A DNA stretch of 64,000 bases. It comes from Pelagibius sp. (GTDB lineage: Bacteria > Pseudomonadota > Alphaproteobacteria > Kiloniellales > Kiloniellaceae). The stretch covers positions 1 through 64,000 of the forward strand of contig NZ_JANQOI010000129.1 in the NCBI RefSeq assembly GCF_028289705.1, read 5' to 3'. Positions within the stretch are counted from its first letter, which is position 1, and the number at the start of each line of letters is the position of its first letter. The position numbers and the translations under genes were made by a program. Below, piece after piece: positions 33,550 to 42,118 of this stretch. The notes beneath the pieces were generated by a model, which saw nothing but the letters and a program-made list of their open reading frames with translations, searched no databases and had not been told where the DNA came from.

Positions 33550-34341
33550 TTAGCCGCCGCTGAATTGCGGCTTTCGCTTCTCCATGAAGGCGCGAATGCC
33601 CTCGCGGCCATCGGCGCTCATCCCCATCTCCGCGATCCAGCGGCTTTCCCGCTCCATCTGGCTTTCCAGGCCGTCGGTGGCGGCGGTCTGCAACAGCTTC
33701 TTGACGCCGCCGTAGGCGCCGGTGGGCCCCTCCGCCAGCCGCGCCGCCAGGGCTTCGGTTTCGCCGCGCAGGTCCGGCGCAGCAACGACCTTGTTCACGA
33801 GGCCCCAGTCCAGGGCTTCGGCGGCGCTGAGCACGCGGTTGGTGAGGAAGAGTTCCATGGCGCGCCGGTGTCCGAGAATGCGGCTGAGGAAATAGGTGGA
33901 ACTGCCGTCGGGGGTGAGGCCGATCTGGGTATAGGCGGAGGTGAAGCTCGCCGTCTCGGCGGTGACCACCAGATCGCAGAAGGACACCAGGCCGAGGCCG
34001 GCGCCGGCGGCCACGCCGTTCACCGCCCCGATCAGCGGCGCGCGCATCCAGGCAAAGCGCGAGGCGGCGGCGTGGAGATAGCTGGTCATCTCCTTGACCA
34101 GAAGGTCGAAGCTTTCGAGGTTGTCGGCGAACTCCGAGACGTCGCCCCCGGCACAGAAGGCCTGATCGCCGCTTCCGGTCAGGACCGCGGCACGGATCTC
34201 CCGGTTGCTGGAACAGCGGTTCGCGACGTCGAAAAGCTCGCGCATCATCGCCGGGTTCATGGCGTTGAAGCGGTCCGGCCGGTTGAGCGTGATCCAGGCG
34301 ACGGCGCCCCGGACATCGAAGTCGAGTGTTTCGTAGGTCAT
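33550..34341 (-). CDS. Enoyl-CoA hydratase/isomerase family protein (PaaG-like)
   Basis: A 263-aa crotonase-fold protein. The CoA oxyanion-hole segments are AFCAGGDVSEF and GAVNGVAAGAGLGLVSFCDLVV. The active-site strand GLTPDGSSTYFLSRILG carries Asp, not Glu, as in PaaG-type isomerases. So a 1,2-epoxyphenylacetyl-CoA-like isomerase or enoyl-CoA isomerase is more likely than a two-Glu hydratase. ATG 34341 begins MTYETLDFDVRGAVAWITLNRPDRFNAM, typical of the family. The EamA transporter gene is 55 bp upstream on the same strand. Substrate unknown. Confidence 0.85.
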   Translation of the reverse strand: MTYETLDFDVRGAVAWITLNRPDRFNAMNPAMMRELFDVANRCSSNREIRAAVLTGSGDQAFCAGGDVSEFADNLESFDLLVKEMTSYLHAAASRFAWMRAPLIGAVNGVAAGAGLGLVSFCDLVVTAETASFTSAYTQIGLTPDGSSTYFLSRILGHRRAMELFLTNRVLSAAEALDWGLVNKVVAAPDLRGETEALAARLAEGPTGAYGGVKKLLQTAATDGLESQMERESRWIAEMGMSADGREGIRAFMEKRKPQFSGG

Positions 34342-34396
34342 CCCATGCTCCCCAGGAATCGGGCCGGCAGACGCTACGCCCTTGCCGACCGACTAT

Positions 34397-35263
34397 CTAA
34401 CGCACCACGCTTCGGGTCTCGTGGCGGATCGAAATATAGGTGCCGGTGAAGATGATGGCCGCGCCGAGCAGGATCATGACCTCGAAGTCCTCGCCATAGG
34501 CCAGAAACCCGATGACCGCCACCAGCGGCAGGCGCAGAAACTCCATGGGCATGATGAAGGTCGCATCGGCGGTGGCCAAAGCCGTCGTCATGCAGTAGTG
34601 GGCGGTCAGCCCGGTGATCGCCAGGAGCAGCAGCCAGGGCGCCTGATGCCAGGCCAGCGGCGCCCAGACGAAGGCCGAGGCGACCACACCCATCAGGGTT
34701 TGCATCACCACCATGTAGAAGACGATGGCGAGCGCCGTTTCGCGGCGCGTCAGCCATTTCGTTGCCGCCCCGGTGGCGCCGAAGAAGAAGGCGCAAAACA
34801 GCATGATGACGATGCCCTCGCTGATCGGGATCACGCCCGGGCGGACGATCACCAGCACCCCCAGGAAGCCGAGGCCGAAAGCTGCCCAGCGGCCGCGGTT
34901 CATCCGCTCGCCCAGGAACAGGACGGTGAGCAGTCCGCCCCACAGCGGCGAGGTGAACTCCAGCGAAGAAACGGTGGCCAGCGGCAGCAGCCCGATTCCG
35001 AAGATCCACAACACCTGGCCGGTGAAGTGGATGACGTTGCGCCCGCCGTGGCCGGCAAGATGGTCGAAACGGATCTGTCCCCAGCCGGCGCGCTGCAGGA
35101 TCGGCAGCAGGATCAGGATGCCGATGGCGCTGCGGATGAACAGCATCTGAAAGGCATGCAACTCCCCCGTCAGCTCGCGCACCGAGACCGACATCACGGC
35201 AAAGGAGAGAAGGGCGCCCATCATCCAGGCGATGGCCTTCAGGGTGGCGGAGGCAGAAGACAT
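34397..35263 (-). CDS. EamA/DMT-family transporter
   Basis: A 288-aa inner-membrane protein with ten predicted membrane segments arranged as two EamA repeats (first starting ATLKAIAWMMGALLSFAVMSVSVREL, second at GIVIMLFCAFFFGATGAATKWL). Drug/metabolite transporters of this group export amino acids, nucleosides or other metabolites. Start at ATG 35263. It may be cotranscribed with the crotonase-family gene. The substrate cannot be read from sequence. Confidence 0.85.
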   Translation of the reverse strand: MSSASATLKAIAWMMGALLSFAVMSVSVRELTGELHAFQMLFIRSAIGILILLPILQRAGWGQIRFDHLAGHGGRNVIHFTGQVLWIFGIGLLPLATVSSLEFTSPLWGGLLTVLFLGERMNRGRWAAFGLGFLGVLVIVRPGVIPISEGIVIMLFCAFFFGATGAATKWLTRRETALAIVFYMVVMQTLMGVVASAFVWAPLAWHQAPWLLLLAITGLTAHYCMTTALATADATFIMPMEFLRLPLVAVIGFLAYGEDFEVMILLGAAIIFTGTYISIRHETRSVVR

Positions 35264-35384
35264 CAAGGAGTCCGAGGAGGTAGAACGGCGGGCTGCACGG
35301 CCAAGCTGCCACGCCGCAGTGGCCCCGGCAAGCGTCAGGGTTGCGGGAGCCTGCCGCCGGTTCGCCGGGCGTGGCCGTGCCGCG

Positions 35385-36218
35385 CTACTCGATGGCGCTG
35401 CTGCGGCCGAGGATCTCCAGAATGCGGATCTGCGCGGCAAGCATGTCATGGTCGGCGCGCAGCAGCTCGGCCTGCAAGGCCACGGTCTCGCTGAAGCGGC
35501 TCTGCAGGGTTGCCACCTGCCCCCGCCCAAGATCGAACTGCTGCTGCGAGGCCGTGGCCAGATCCCGGGCAAAGGCCGCCATCGGCTGCAGGAGGGCTTT
35601 CTCGCGGCGGGCGGTTTCGTAGTCGACCCAGGCCCGCTTGAGACGCCGCTGCGCGGTGGCCCTCGCATCTTCAAGTGTGTCCTTCGCCGATGCCAGCTCC
35701 GCCAGGGCTGCGTCCCTGCTTTCCGGCCAGGCCTCCGTGCGGATGCGGGGAAGGACGAAGCGCTCCGGATCGCTTTGCATGGGCTCGAAGAAAAGAGCCG
35801 ACCGGCTGATCGCCGCCGAAACCTCTGCTTCCTCGAGCTGCCGGCGTTTCAGTTCGATCTCCGCAAGGAGCAGCTCCCCGCTGGTCAGGCCGCCCCCCTC
35901 GACGATGCGCTGGACCAGATCGATGAAGCTGCGCTGCTGCGCGATCGCGTCCTCGATGAGTCTCCGCCGTTCCTGCTGCAGCAGCGCATCCAGGTAGAAC
36001 CGGCTGACGACACCGGTGCAGCCCCCTGGGGTGTGGTCCTTCGGCAGCAGCCCCTCGATGGCCGCCTGCGGGCACAACACGGCGCTCCCGCGGTCGTTCT
36101 CGACCCTCTCCAGGAGCCGCCCGAGGGTCTCTGCCTGCGAGGCCTGGGTGCCGGACCAAAGGAGAATCAGGGAAAGGAGAATGCCTTGTGTGAGGCAGCG
36201 AAGCGCGCTGAGCGGCAT
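35385..36218 (-). CDS. TolC-like coiled-coil envelope protein
   Basis: A 277-aa protein with a signal peptide (MPLSALRCLTQGILLSLILL, cleavage near QASQA). The mature part is almost entirely long amphipathic helices with heptad character (LLQQERRRLIEDAIAQQRSFIDLVQRIVEGG; ARREKALLQPMAAFARDLATASQQQFDLGRGQ). QFDLGRGQVATLQSRFSETVALQAE resembles the repeat of TolC-type outer-membrane efflux proteins, but at 277 aa it is much shorter than a typical 450-aa TolC and may be only a periplasmic part. Last gene of a three-gene operon, 28 bp after its neighbour. No pump genes adjoin. Confidence 0.65.
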   Translation of the reverse strand: MPLSALRCLTQGILLSLILLWSGTQASQAETLGRLLERVENDRGSAVLCPQAAIEGLLPKDHTPGGCTGVVSRFYLDALLQQERRRLIEDAIAQQRSFIDLVQRIVEGGGLTSGELLLAEIELKRRQLEEAEVSAAISRSALFFEPMQSDPERFVLPRIRTEAWPESRDAALAELASAKDTLEDARATAQRRLKRAWVDYETARREKALLQPMAAFARDLATASQQQFDLGRGQVATLQSRFSETVALQAELLRADHDMLAAQIRILEILGRSSAIE

Positions 36219-36246
36219 TGGTCTCTCCAACTCGGACGACGGGATC

Positions 36247-37404
36247 TCAGTTGTTGCCGGTCCCTGCCGCATCCGGTGCTTCGAACATCTCGGCGACCGC
36301 CGACTTGGTGATGGCGAAGGCATCGGCCAAAACGGCGATCTGGGTGCGCAGGCTGAGCGCCAGCCGGCGCAGGTGCTCCGGCTCTTCCGTTGCTTCCTGG
36401 ACCACCTGGCGCTTGAACTCGTCGACCCAGAGGCCCACCAGCTCCGGCGGCACGCGGGAGAGGTCCTGGACGAGAAAGGCCTCGCTCCCAAGGACCGGAT
36501 CGCGGCTCAAGGGCCTGAGGACGGAGACGATGAAGGGGCCGTTGCCGCTCAGACGCAGGTGGCCCATGAGCACCTCGGCGCGGGCGTGATCGTAAAGCTC
36601 CAGCAGCAGGGAGAGCTGCTCGGCCTCGCTGCGCTGGGCGAAGTGCAGGCGCATGCTCTCGGGCTTCGTGTCTTCGAAGATCGGCCGCATGGGGGCGTAG
36701 AAGATGTTGATGCTCTCGCGGGCGGCGCCGCTGCGCTCCAGCGCTTCGGCCGAGCGGACCTGGCGTACGAAAGCCGCGATGGCGCTCTTGAAGCGTTCCC
36801 GCTCCTCACGGCTGCCTTCGCTGGCGCCGGCAAACAGGAGGTAGCTGTAGAGCGGATGGCCGGCGCGCTCCGCCTCGCCCGCAAACAGCAGGTCGCGCCC
36901 GGTGTGGCGCAGACCCGCCAGTGGCGGTAAAGGCTCGTCCGGGCCGACCGATGGCTCGCTTTCCACAGGCACTTGTTCCGGGGGCACAGCGGATCCCGCT
37001 CCCGGCTCCCCGGGATCGCCCGCTCCTGGCGCGATGAGGTCTTCGAGACTCAGGGGCTTCGGCGTCTCGCTGCTCGGTGTCGCAATCCGCACCGTTCCAA
37101 GGTGAGCAAACAGACCCTTCAGTACGATCAACCCTCCGTCCTCCAGGCCAAATAAGACGTCTGGAGGATCCACGGATACGACGACCTCGTGGAGGTCGAA
37201 CGGTAGTACCAGAACGGCATTGGCGGGCACGTCTATGACAAGGGGTTCTCCCGGCGGCGGACGTTCGATCTCGATCATGTTGTCGCCGTATTGACCCACC
37301 GAAGGGGTCGGAACCAGAAACAGCAGCACCAACACCAACACCAGCGAGCGGGCCAGGGTGGACCTGCCGTCGCTCCAGTCGCCTGAAGGTCTTTGCCGAG
37401 TCAT
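36247..37404 (-). CDS. Exported protein of unknown function with a secretin-N-like domain
   Basis: A 385-aa protein. A signal anchor (TLARSLVLVLVLLFLVPTPSVG, ending near residue 40) precedes a beta-rich stretch (EPLVIDVPANAVLVLPFDLHEVVVSVDPPDVL...LGTVRIA) reminiscent of the small N-terminal domain of pilus/secretin assembly proteins. A Pro/Glu-rich linker (about 110-165) leads to a helical C-terminal domain of 200 residues I do not recognise. ATG 37404 overlaps the stop of the small membrane gene (ATGA) and the TolC-like gene follows by 28 bp, so the three products probably act together in the envelope. Confidence 0.6.
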   Translation of the reverse strand: MTRQRPSGDWSDGRSTLARSLVLVLVLLFLVPTPSVGQYGDNMIEIERPPPGEPLVIDVPANAVLVLPFDLHEVVVSVDPPDVLFGLEDGGLIVLKGLFAHLGTVRIATPSSETPKPLSLEDLIAPGAGDPGEPGAGSAVPPEQVPVESEPSVGPDEPLPPLAGLRHTGRDLLFAGEAERAGHPLYSYLLFAGASEGSREERERFKSAIAAFVRQVRSAEALERSGAARESINIFYAPMRPIFEDTKPESMRLHFAQRSEAEQLSLLLELYDHARAEVLMGHLRLSGNGPFIVSVLRPLSRDPVLGSEAFLVQDLSRVPPELVGLWVDEFKRQVVQEATEEPEHLRRLALSLRTQIAVLADAFAITKSAVAEMFEAPDAAGTGNN

Positions 37405-37595
37405 TTGCCGCGCGCCTTCGCCGGTCCCCAGCGTTTCCATGCCAGATGGGCGAGCGTCACCAGGCCGTAGATCACGGCGAGGACGAACACGGTTTCCAGT
37501 GGCGAGAACGGTTCGCTGGGAAAGGCGAAGTAAAAGCCGGTCCAGACCAGGACCGTTAGCACGACGGCGATGGTGAGATCCAAGCTCCACTTCAC
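37401..37595 (-). CDS. Small two-helix membrane protein
   Basis: A 64-aa protein starting at GTG 37595 with GGGGAGAG seven bases upstream (a GTG at 37622 would cover that site). Two membrane helices are clear: LTIAVVLTVLVWTGFYFAF and LETVFVLAVIYGLVTLAHLAW, with a basic C-terminal tail (KRWGPAKARGK). It is the first gene of the envelope operon; its stop overlaps the next start. It may anchor or regulate the exported partner. No named family recognised. Confidence 0.6.
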   Translation of the reverse strand: MKWSLDLTIAVVLTVLVWTGFYFAFPSEPFSPLETVFVLAVIYGLVTLAHLAWKRWGPAKARGK

Positions 37596-37697
37596 CGGCG
37601 GTCTCTCCCCAATTTGCCCCACCCGCGAAGGTTAGCACGCACTACCTACTGCGGGTTCAGCAATTTCGCGTCATCCGAGTGGTGCGCTGCGGTGGAA

Positions 37698-37907
37698 TCA
37701 GGAGCAACTGCCCGAGAGTTGCTCGATGGCGCCGTAGAAGATGGCCATGGCATTGGGCGTATGCACCTGGAACACGCGGCGCTTGGCCAGTTGGTTCCAG
37801 TCCGCCGTGGTTTGCGGCAGGGCGGAGGTCGTCAGGGTGCCCGGCGCGGCGTAGAGAGTGACCAGCATGGGGTCGGCTGCGCGATCCTGAAAGATCCGCA
37901 ACTCCAT
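37698..37907 (-). CDS. Possible small protein, unknown
   Basis: A 69-aa frame with GAGAAGG five bases before ATG 37907. The sequence (LVTLYAAPGTLTTSALPQTTADWNQLAKRRVFQVHTPNAMAIF) is balanced in composition and lacks the Arg/Pro/Gly excess of frame artefacts here, which favours a real gene. No signal, membrane segment or known domain. It sits in a 340-bp gap between the MFS gene and the envelope operon, on the same strand. Confidence 0.45.
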   Translation of the reverse strand: MELRIFQDRAADPMLVTLYAAPGTLTTSALPQTTADWNQLAKRRVFQVHTPNAMAIFYGAIEQLSGSCS

Positions 37908-37962
37908 GCACGCCTTCTCAAACAGAGCAGAGGCTACTGAAACCCCGAGGGAGCAGCTTCCC

Positions 37963-39270
37963 TCAGCTCTCCTCGCGGGCGCCGTTGCCGTTTCCGGCCT
38001 TGAACATGCGCCCGAGGATCATCGAGGTGCGCGGCAGGTAGCGGTAGGGCGCCTGCGGCTCGGCGCTGCGCCGACGGGTCATGCGGTAGAGCGTGAAGGC
38101 GATGAGCAGCAGGTGCGCGCCGGCCATGAAGAGGAACATGGCGTTGGCCCCGGCCAGGGCGATCAGCCAGGCGGAGGCCGTCGGGCTGACGATGGCGCCC
38201 ACCGAGAAGAAGAAGATCAGGGCGGCGTTCAGTTCCACCATGAAATCCGGCTCGGCGAAGTCGTTGGCGTAGGCGGCCGAGACCGAATAGATCGGAAAGG
38301 CGGTGATGCCGAAGAGAAAGGCGCCCAGATAGATCGCATTCACATCGCCCGGCGTGATCATGGTGGCGATGCCCAGGCAGGTGGCGACGGCGAGCAGCGA
38401 GAGGCAGACCAGCACCAGGCGCCGGTCGGTCTTGTCGGCGATCCAGCCGATGGGATACTGCGCCGCGACCCCGCCCAGCATGCCGGCGGCCAGGAAGATG
38501 GCGATCTGTATCTGGCTGAGATCGTTCTCCACCCCGTAGATCGGCCCGACCATGCGGAAGCCCGCGCTGGTGGCGCCGGCCACGATGATGCCGGTAACGG
38601 CGGAGGGCGAGAGGCGCGCAACCTTCAGCGGGTGCAGCCGCGGCGCCTCCGGCGTTTTCGGCGCGGCGCGCTGGGTCAGCGCCAGCGGCAGCAGGCAGAT
38701 GCAGCAGAACATGGCGACGATGTTGTAGGCCACGTAGCTGCCCGGCTCGAGCACGGCGATCAGACCCTGGGCACAGACGGCGCCGACGAGATCGACGTTG
38801 CGGAACATGCCATAGACCCGGCCGCGGTTCTGGTTGTCGGTCTTGGCGTGCAGCCAGCTCTCGATCACCGTGTAGGCGCTGGCGATGGCAAAGCCCGTGA
38901 GGACTCTGAGAAAGGCCCAGGCATAGGGGCTTTGCAGGACCGGGTGCAGCAGCGCGGCGATGGCGCCGATGGCCGCGGCGGCTGCGAAGGCGCGGGAATG
39001 CCCGATATCGCCGATCAGCCGCGGGGCCACATAGCAGCCGGCGAAGAAGCCGAGAAAGTGGGCGGAGCCCAGAAGGCCGATCTCCTCGGTGCTGAAGCCC
39101 AGGACCGCTCCGGAAAGCGCGTCCAGCGGCCCCAGGGAGCCGGAGCCCATCTGCACCAGAAAGATCGAGAAGAAGAGGGCGGTGAAGGACAGCAGGGTCG
39201 CCATGAGGATCGCAATGGCTTCAGCGGCAGGAAAGGGCGCACGGCCCGAGGCCGCGCAGGACCCTCCCAT
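37963..39270 (-). CDS. MFS transporter (YcaD-like)
   Basis: A 435-aa protein with twelve predicted membrane segments. The N-terminal half holds the MFS pattern LGSAHFLGFFAGCYVAPRLIGDIGHSRAF; a second GWIADKTDRRLVL loop follows the central cytoplasmic linker, the classical D-x-x-D/R-R motif. ESWLHAKTDNQNRGRVYGMF matches the YcaD subgroup, whose substrates are unknown. Start at ATG 39270; the first 20 residues are polar. Single gene on the minus strand, with a 512-bp gap upstream. Confidence 0.85.
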   Translation of the reverse strand: MGGSCAASGRAPFPAAEAIAILMATLLSFTALFFSIFLVQMGSGSLGPLDALSGAVLGFSTEEIGLLGSAHFLGFFAGCYVAPRLIGDIGHSRAFAAAAAIGAIAALLHPVLQSPYAWAFLRVLTGFAIASAYTVIESWLHAKTDNQNRGRVYGMFRNVDLVGAVCAQGLIAVLEPGSYVAYNIVAMFCCICLLPLALTQRAAPKTPEAPRLHPLKVARLSPSAVTGIIVAGATSAGFRMVGPIYGVENDLSQIQIAIFLAAGMLGGVAAQYPIGWIADKTDRRLVLVCLSLLAVATCLGIATMITPGDVNAIYLGAFLFGITAFPIYSVSAAYANDFAEPDFMVELNAALIFFFSVGAIVSPTASAWLIALAGANAMFLFMAGAHLLLIAFTLYRMTRRRSAEPQAPYRYLPRTSMILGRMFKAGNGNGAREES

Positions 39271-39782
39271 AGCATCCCCACCGCGGCGGAGGAATGCTGA
39301 TTGCTCCGGTCAGCCAGGACCCTGGCGCAGGGCTTTGCGGCCTTTGCGGCGCAGGGCGGAAAGGATCTGACCTGTGCTCCGCCGATCCCGGACGGCCTCT
39401 GCCGTGGCGCGGCGGCACACAGTCCGGTGACCGGCGTTCGCCCGGAACGGAGGCCTCCGCGCCCTATGATGAGATGAAAGGCCTACAGCCATGACTTCGT
39501 CAGTTGCCCTTTTTGTCCCTTGCCGAGTGCAGCCCTGAGCGAATAATGGCTCCACGGTTGAGAGACAAGTAACCTGAAACTTAAAGAGAAAATCGGGGTG
39601 GCGCGATGGTCTGCCGGCGCCGGGGCGGGCGTTGGGCAGGATCAAATCCAACCCTAGAGCTCATCATTTCGATTAGTGATCTCGCTGTGGTTTTTTGCCG
39701 CGCCCTCCGCAGGGCGCGAATTGCCGGCGCAGGGCCCGCGGTGGCCCCGCCCGAACCTTCAATCGCAAGGGAGCATAGGACG
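39271..39782. other. Gene-free region between the MFS and OmpA-type lipoprotein genes
   Basis: About 510 bp holding two divergent promoters by implication. No convincing gene, repeat or terminator was found. The part near 39630-39700 is AT-richer (TCATCATTTCGATTAGTGATC) and may carry the lipoprotein promoter. Longer reading frames here are Arg-rich and look like composition artefacts. Confidence 0.4.
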
Positions 39783-40643
39783 ATGACCGGACAGATTCGA
39801 ATCGCCGTTGCGCTGCTTGGGGCGCTCGCATTGAGCGCTTGCAGCGGCACGGGCCTGGAGCAGGCGCAAATGACCGCGCCGCAGGGGAGCGCCTATGACC
39901 GCGATCTCTACGATGGCTACCTGGCGCTCGCAGAGAACGAGTACAACGAGGGCGACTACAGCGACTCCGACACCTTCGCGATGCGCGCCATGGAGGCCGC
40001 CCGGGGCGACGGCGTGGCCCCCGAGCCCATCGACAGCCGCGAACTGCCGGCCGACAAGGTGGGCGAGCTGACGGCGGCCCGTCAGCGCCTTGTCGCGGCG
40101 CAGGCCTCCGGGGCGAGCGCGCGCAAGCCGCAGGACGCGGTGGCCGCCCAGATCGCGTTCGACTGTTGGATGCAGGAGCAGGAGGAAAACCGTCAGCCGG
40201 ACGATATCGCTGCCTGCCGCAGCCAGTTCATGACGGCGCTCGCCAGCCTCGAGGAGCAGCCGAAGGTGGCCGCCGCGCCACCGCCGCCCGCGCCTGAGCC
40301 GGCCCCGGAGCCCTTGCCGGGGCCCTACACCGTGCTGTTTGACTTCGACAAGGCGGACCTGACCGTCGACGCGCGCACCGCACTGGCCGACATGATCGCA
40401 GCGGCACAGAAGACCGACTATCAGATGATCAACGTCAGCGGCTACACCGATCTGACCGGAACCGACGCCTACAACGACGTGCTCTCCGAGCAGCGCGCCA
40501 ACCGGGTGATCGACTTCCTGGTGGAGAGCGGCATCGAGAAGGAGAAGATCTTCGGCAAGGGCTACGGCAAGGCCGACCCCGTGGTTCCCGTGGATACCCC
40601 CGAAGCTCGCAACCGCCGCGTCGAGATCGTTCTCGAGCGCTAG
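39783..40643 (+). CDS. OmpA-domain lipoprotein (Pal-like)
   Basis: A 286-aa lipoprotein. The signal MTGQIRIAVALLGALALSAC ends at the lipobox (C20). Residues about 35-150 are acidic and helical; a Pro/Ala linker (AAAPPPPAPEPAPEPLPGP) follows; the C-terminal 110 residues are an OmpA peptidoglycan-binding domain (VLFDFDKADLTVDARTALADM, SGYTDLTGTDAYNDVLSEQRANRV, GKADPVVPVDTPEARNRRVEIVLE). It anchors the outer membrane to peptidoglycan. The N-terminal domain distinguishes it from Pal, and no tol genes are nearby. Confidence 0.88.
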   Translation: MTGQIRIAVALLGALALSACSGTGLEQAQMTAPQGSAYDRDLYDGYLALAENEYNEGDYSDSDTFAMRAMEAARGDGVAPEPIDSRELPADKVGELTAARQRLVAAQASGASARKPQDAVAAQIAFDCWMQEQEENRQPDDIAACRSQFMTALASLEEQPKVAAAPPPPAPEPAPEPLPGPYTVLFDFDKADLTVDARTALADMIAAAQKTDYQMINVSGYTDLTGTDAYNDVLSEQRANRVIDFLVESGIEKEKIFGKGYGKADPVVPVDTPEARNRRVEIVLER

Positions 40644-40671
40644 GTCCGGCGGACGCAATCCGCTCTGACAA

Positions 40672-40703
40672 GGGCACGGGGGCCGGCTTGGCGCTCCGTG
40701 CCC
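40672..40703 (+). terminator. Hairpin after the OmpA-type lipoprotein gene
   Basis: GGGCACGG (40672-40679) pairs perfectly with CCGTGCCC (40696-40703) across a 16-nt loop, 28 nt after the stop codon. No T-run follows, so it may be a transcript-stabilising or Rho-assisted end rather than a strong intrinsic terminator. Confidence 0.35.
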
Positions 40704-40842
40704 GAAGGCCCTCGGACCAATCTCACCAGACGGAGGCTGCTCACGGGATAGCCAGGGCGTGAATTGTCCGGCAGAGCATTGCTTGCTAGGCTGTCCGGGC
40801 CGACCTAAATTCACGTTACGGTGGTAGGAAAGAGGAGGGACG

Positions 40843-41250
40843 ATGCGGCTGTTCAGAAGAGACAGGCTTCACGTCATCGTTCTGGCGCCGGTCGCGATCT
40901 ACGCGATCAGCGAAGGCGGCGGCTGTGCGTCGACACCTGACGTCGAACCGGGCAATCTGAGCGCCGAGCAGATCACGGCGACGATCTCCGGCAACACCTT
41001 CAAGCTGACCGATCAGGAGGCCTACGCCTTCGTTGCCGAGGATGGGAGCCTGCGCGGCCTGAACGTGCCCAGCGGCGCAACCCGCGGGCAGTGGCGCGTC
41101 AACGAGGACGGGCAGCTCTGCGCGACCTGGGAAACGCCGGACGGCGCGCTTTCCCTTTGCGATGCGCTGACCTTCGTCGGCGAGGACGCCGGCTACGAAT
41201 GGAACGAAAACGCCCTGCTGCTGCTGGATGGCAACCCACAAGATCTTTAG
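40843..41250 (+). CDS. Small exported protein, unknown
   Basis: A 135-aa protein with strong AGAGGAGGG before ATG 40843. The N-terminus (RDRLHVIVLAPVAIYAISEGGGCAS) looks like a signal sequence with a possible lipidation cysteine at about residue 28, though the lipobox is poor. The mature domain has the pattern GNTFKLTDQEAYAFVAEDGSLRGLN, GATRGQWRVNEDGQLCATWE and GYEWNENALLLLDGN, reminiscent of small beta-sheet exported proteins that report on a Gly/Asp-rich fold. Two cysteines (LCATW, LCDAL) may form a disulfide. Function unknown. Confidence 0.65.
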   Translation: MRLFRRDRLHVIVLAPVAIYAISEGGGCASTPDVEPGNLSAEQITATISGNTFKLTDQEAYAFVAEDGSLRGLNVPSGATRGQWRVNEDGQLCATWETPDGALSLCDALTFVGEDAGYEWNENALLLLDGNPQDL

Positions 41251-42104
41251 GTCTCCATCGGCTGCCCTTGCAATGCAGAAGACGGGCGCGCTGAGGCCGG
41301 CGTTCAATCCGAAGAGCGCCGCATCCGGCGGGCTGTGAGGTTCCGCGAGTCTCCGGCCACATAGCGGCCGTCAGGCTGCTCGCGAGTGGGTAAAGCTCGG
41401 AGGGAACCAATCAGGGCTCGCAATCAAGCACCGACATCGATTGGCACGAGATCGAAGAGTGGCCATGGTAGGAAGGCCGCTACCGAGAGAGATTTCCAAG
41501 GAATGCGGTGCGGAACGATGCTGCTGTGGAGCTGAACGGTCTGCGACGAAGACGCGAGCGACGTGATAACAACTATGACCGAGCGCTCGGTCGATACCAG
41601 ATGGCGTGCCTGCGAAGGAAAGCTGGTCCAGACTCTCGGACGCGCTCGCTTCGAAGCCATGACAAAGCCGCTGACGCCCCTCCGCTACGCGGGCCAGACC
41701 CTCGTCCTTGGGACACCATGGCCCTTCATCCGGGACTACGCACGACGGCAGTTGCTGGCAAAGATATCCTCGATTCCGTTCTTTTCGAGATCGATCGATC
41801 AAATCGAACCCGACAGCCACACGACTAGGCGCCTGGATAGAGCGCTGGCCTACCAGCGACTTGTGATTGGGGGGAGGGGGTATCAGAGGTCTATAGCTCC
41901 GTGGCTCCAAACCGGCGCCACAACAACAAGACTCTGCGCGCAGAAATCGTGCGTTTTCTTGGAAGCTTCGCCTCTCCATGCCCAAGGCTCGGTGGACAAT
42001 CGAGGCCTTGCGCCATTGCTGAGATCCAAGTCCAGCTGTGGCGTCTTTGATGCTTTTGCCATTGAGAAAGCCCAGACATTGCAGGTTCGCCCTCACAAAG
42101 GGCC
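41251..42104. other. 850-bp gene-poor boundary before the photosynthesis cluster
   Basis: No confident intact gene. Composition is more mixed than in the flanks and reading frames on both strands look degenerate. The only recognisable content is the DnaA-N-like fragment listed separately. This stretch marks the left limit of the photosynthesis genes and looks like decayed sequence. Confidence 0.5.
41563..41790 (+). pseudogene. Fragment resembling the DnaA N-terminal domain
   Basis: The plus-strand frame here encodes about 55 residues with the spacing of the DnaA N-terminal (DnaA_N) domain: a Trp-led helix (WRACEGKLVQTLG), F.AMTKPLTPL, then TLVLGTPWPFIRDYARRQLL. After about 41760 similarity stops, although the frame stays open to 42108. 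No AAA or DNA-binding DnaA domains follow. Stand-alone DnaA_N proteins exist in alphaproteobacteria, so it could be a short real gene; the lack of a good start and the degraded surroundings favour a remnant. Confidence 0.35.
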
Positions 42105-42118
42105 TTGACCTGCGTCAA
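42105..42118 (+). promoter_or_regulatory. FNR/FnrL-type box upstream of bchE
   Basis: TTGACCTGCGTCAA is a perfect 5-4-5 inverted repeat matching the FNR family consensus TTGAT-N4-ATCAA with the common C/G variant. Its centre is 41.5 bp before position 42153, a suitable class II activation geometry with TAAGGT (42141-42146) as -10. FnrL activation of bchE under low oxygen is established in Rhodobacter. The box overlaps the upstream PpsR palindrome by six bases. Confidence 0.65.

Noticed and set aside
41371..42096. A 241-codon minus-strand frame before bchE
   Set aside because: Ser/Arg/Cys-rich sequence with no domain and no ribosome site; overlaps the DnaA_N-like frame on the other strand.
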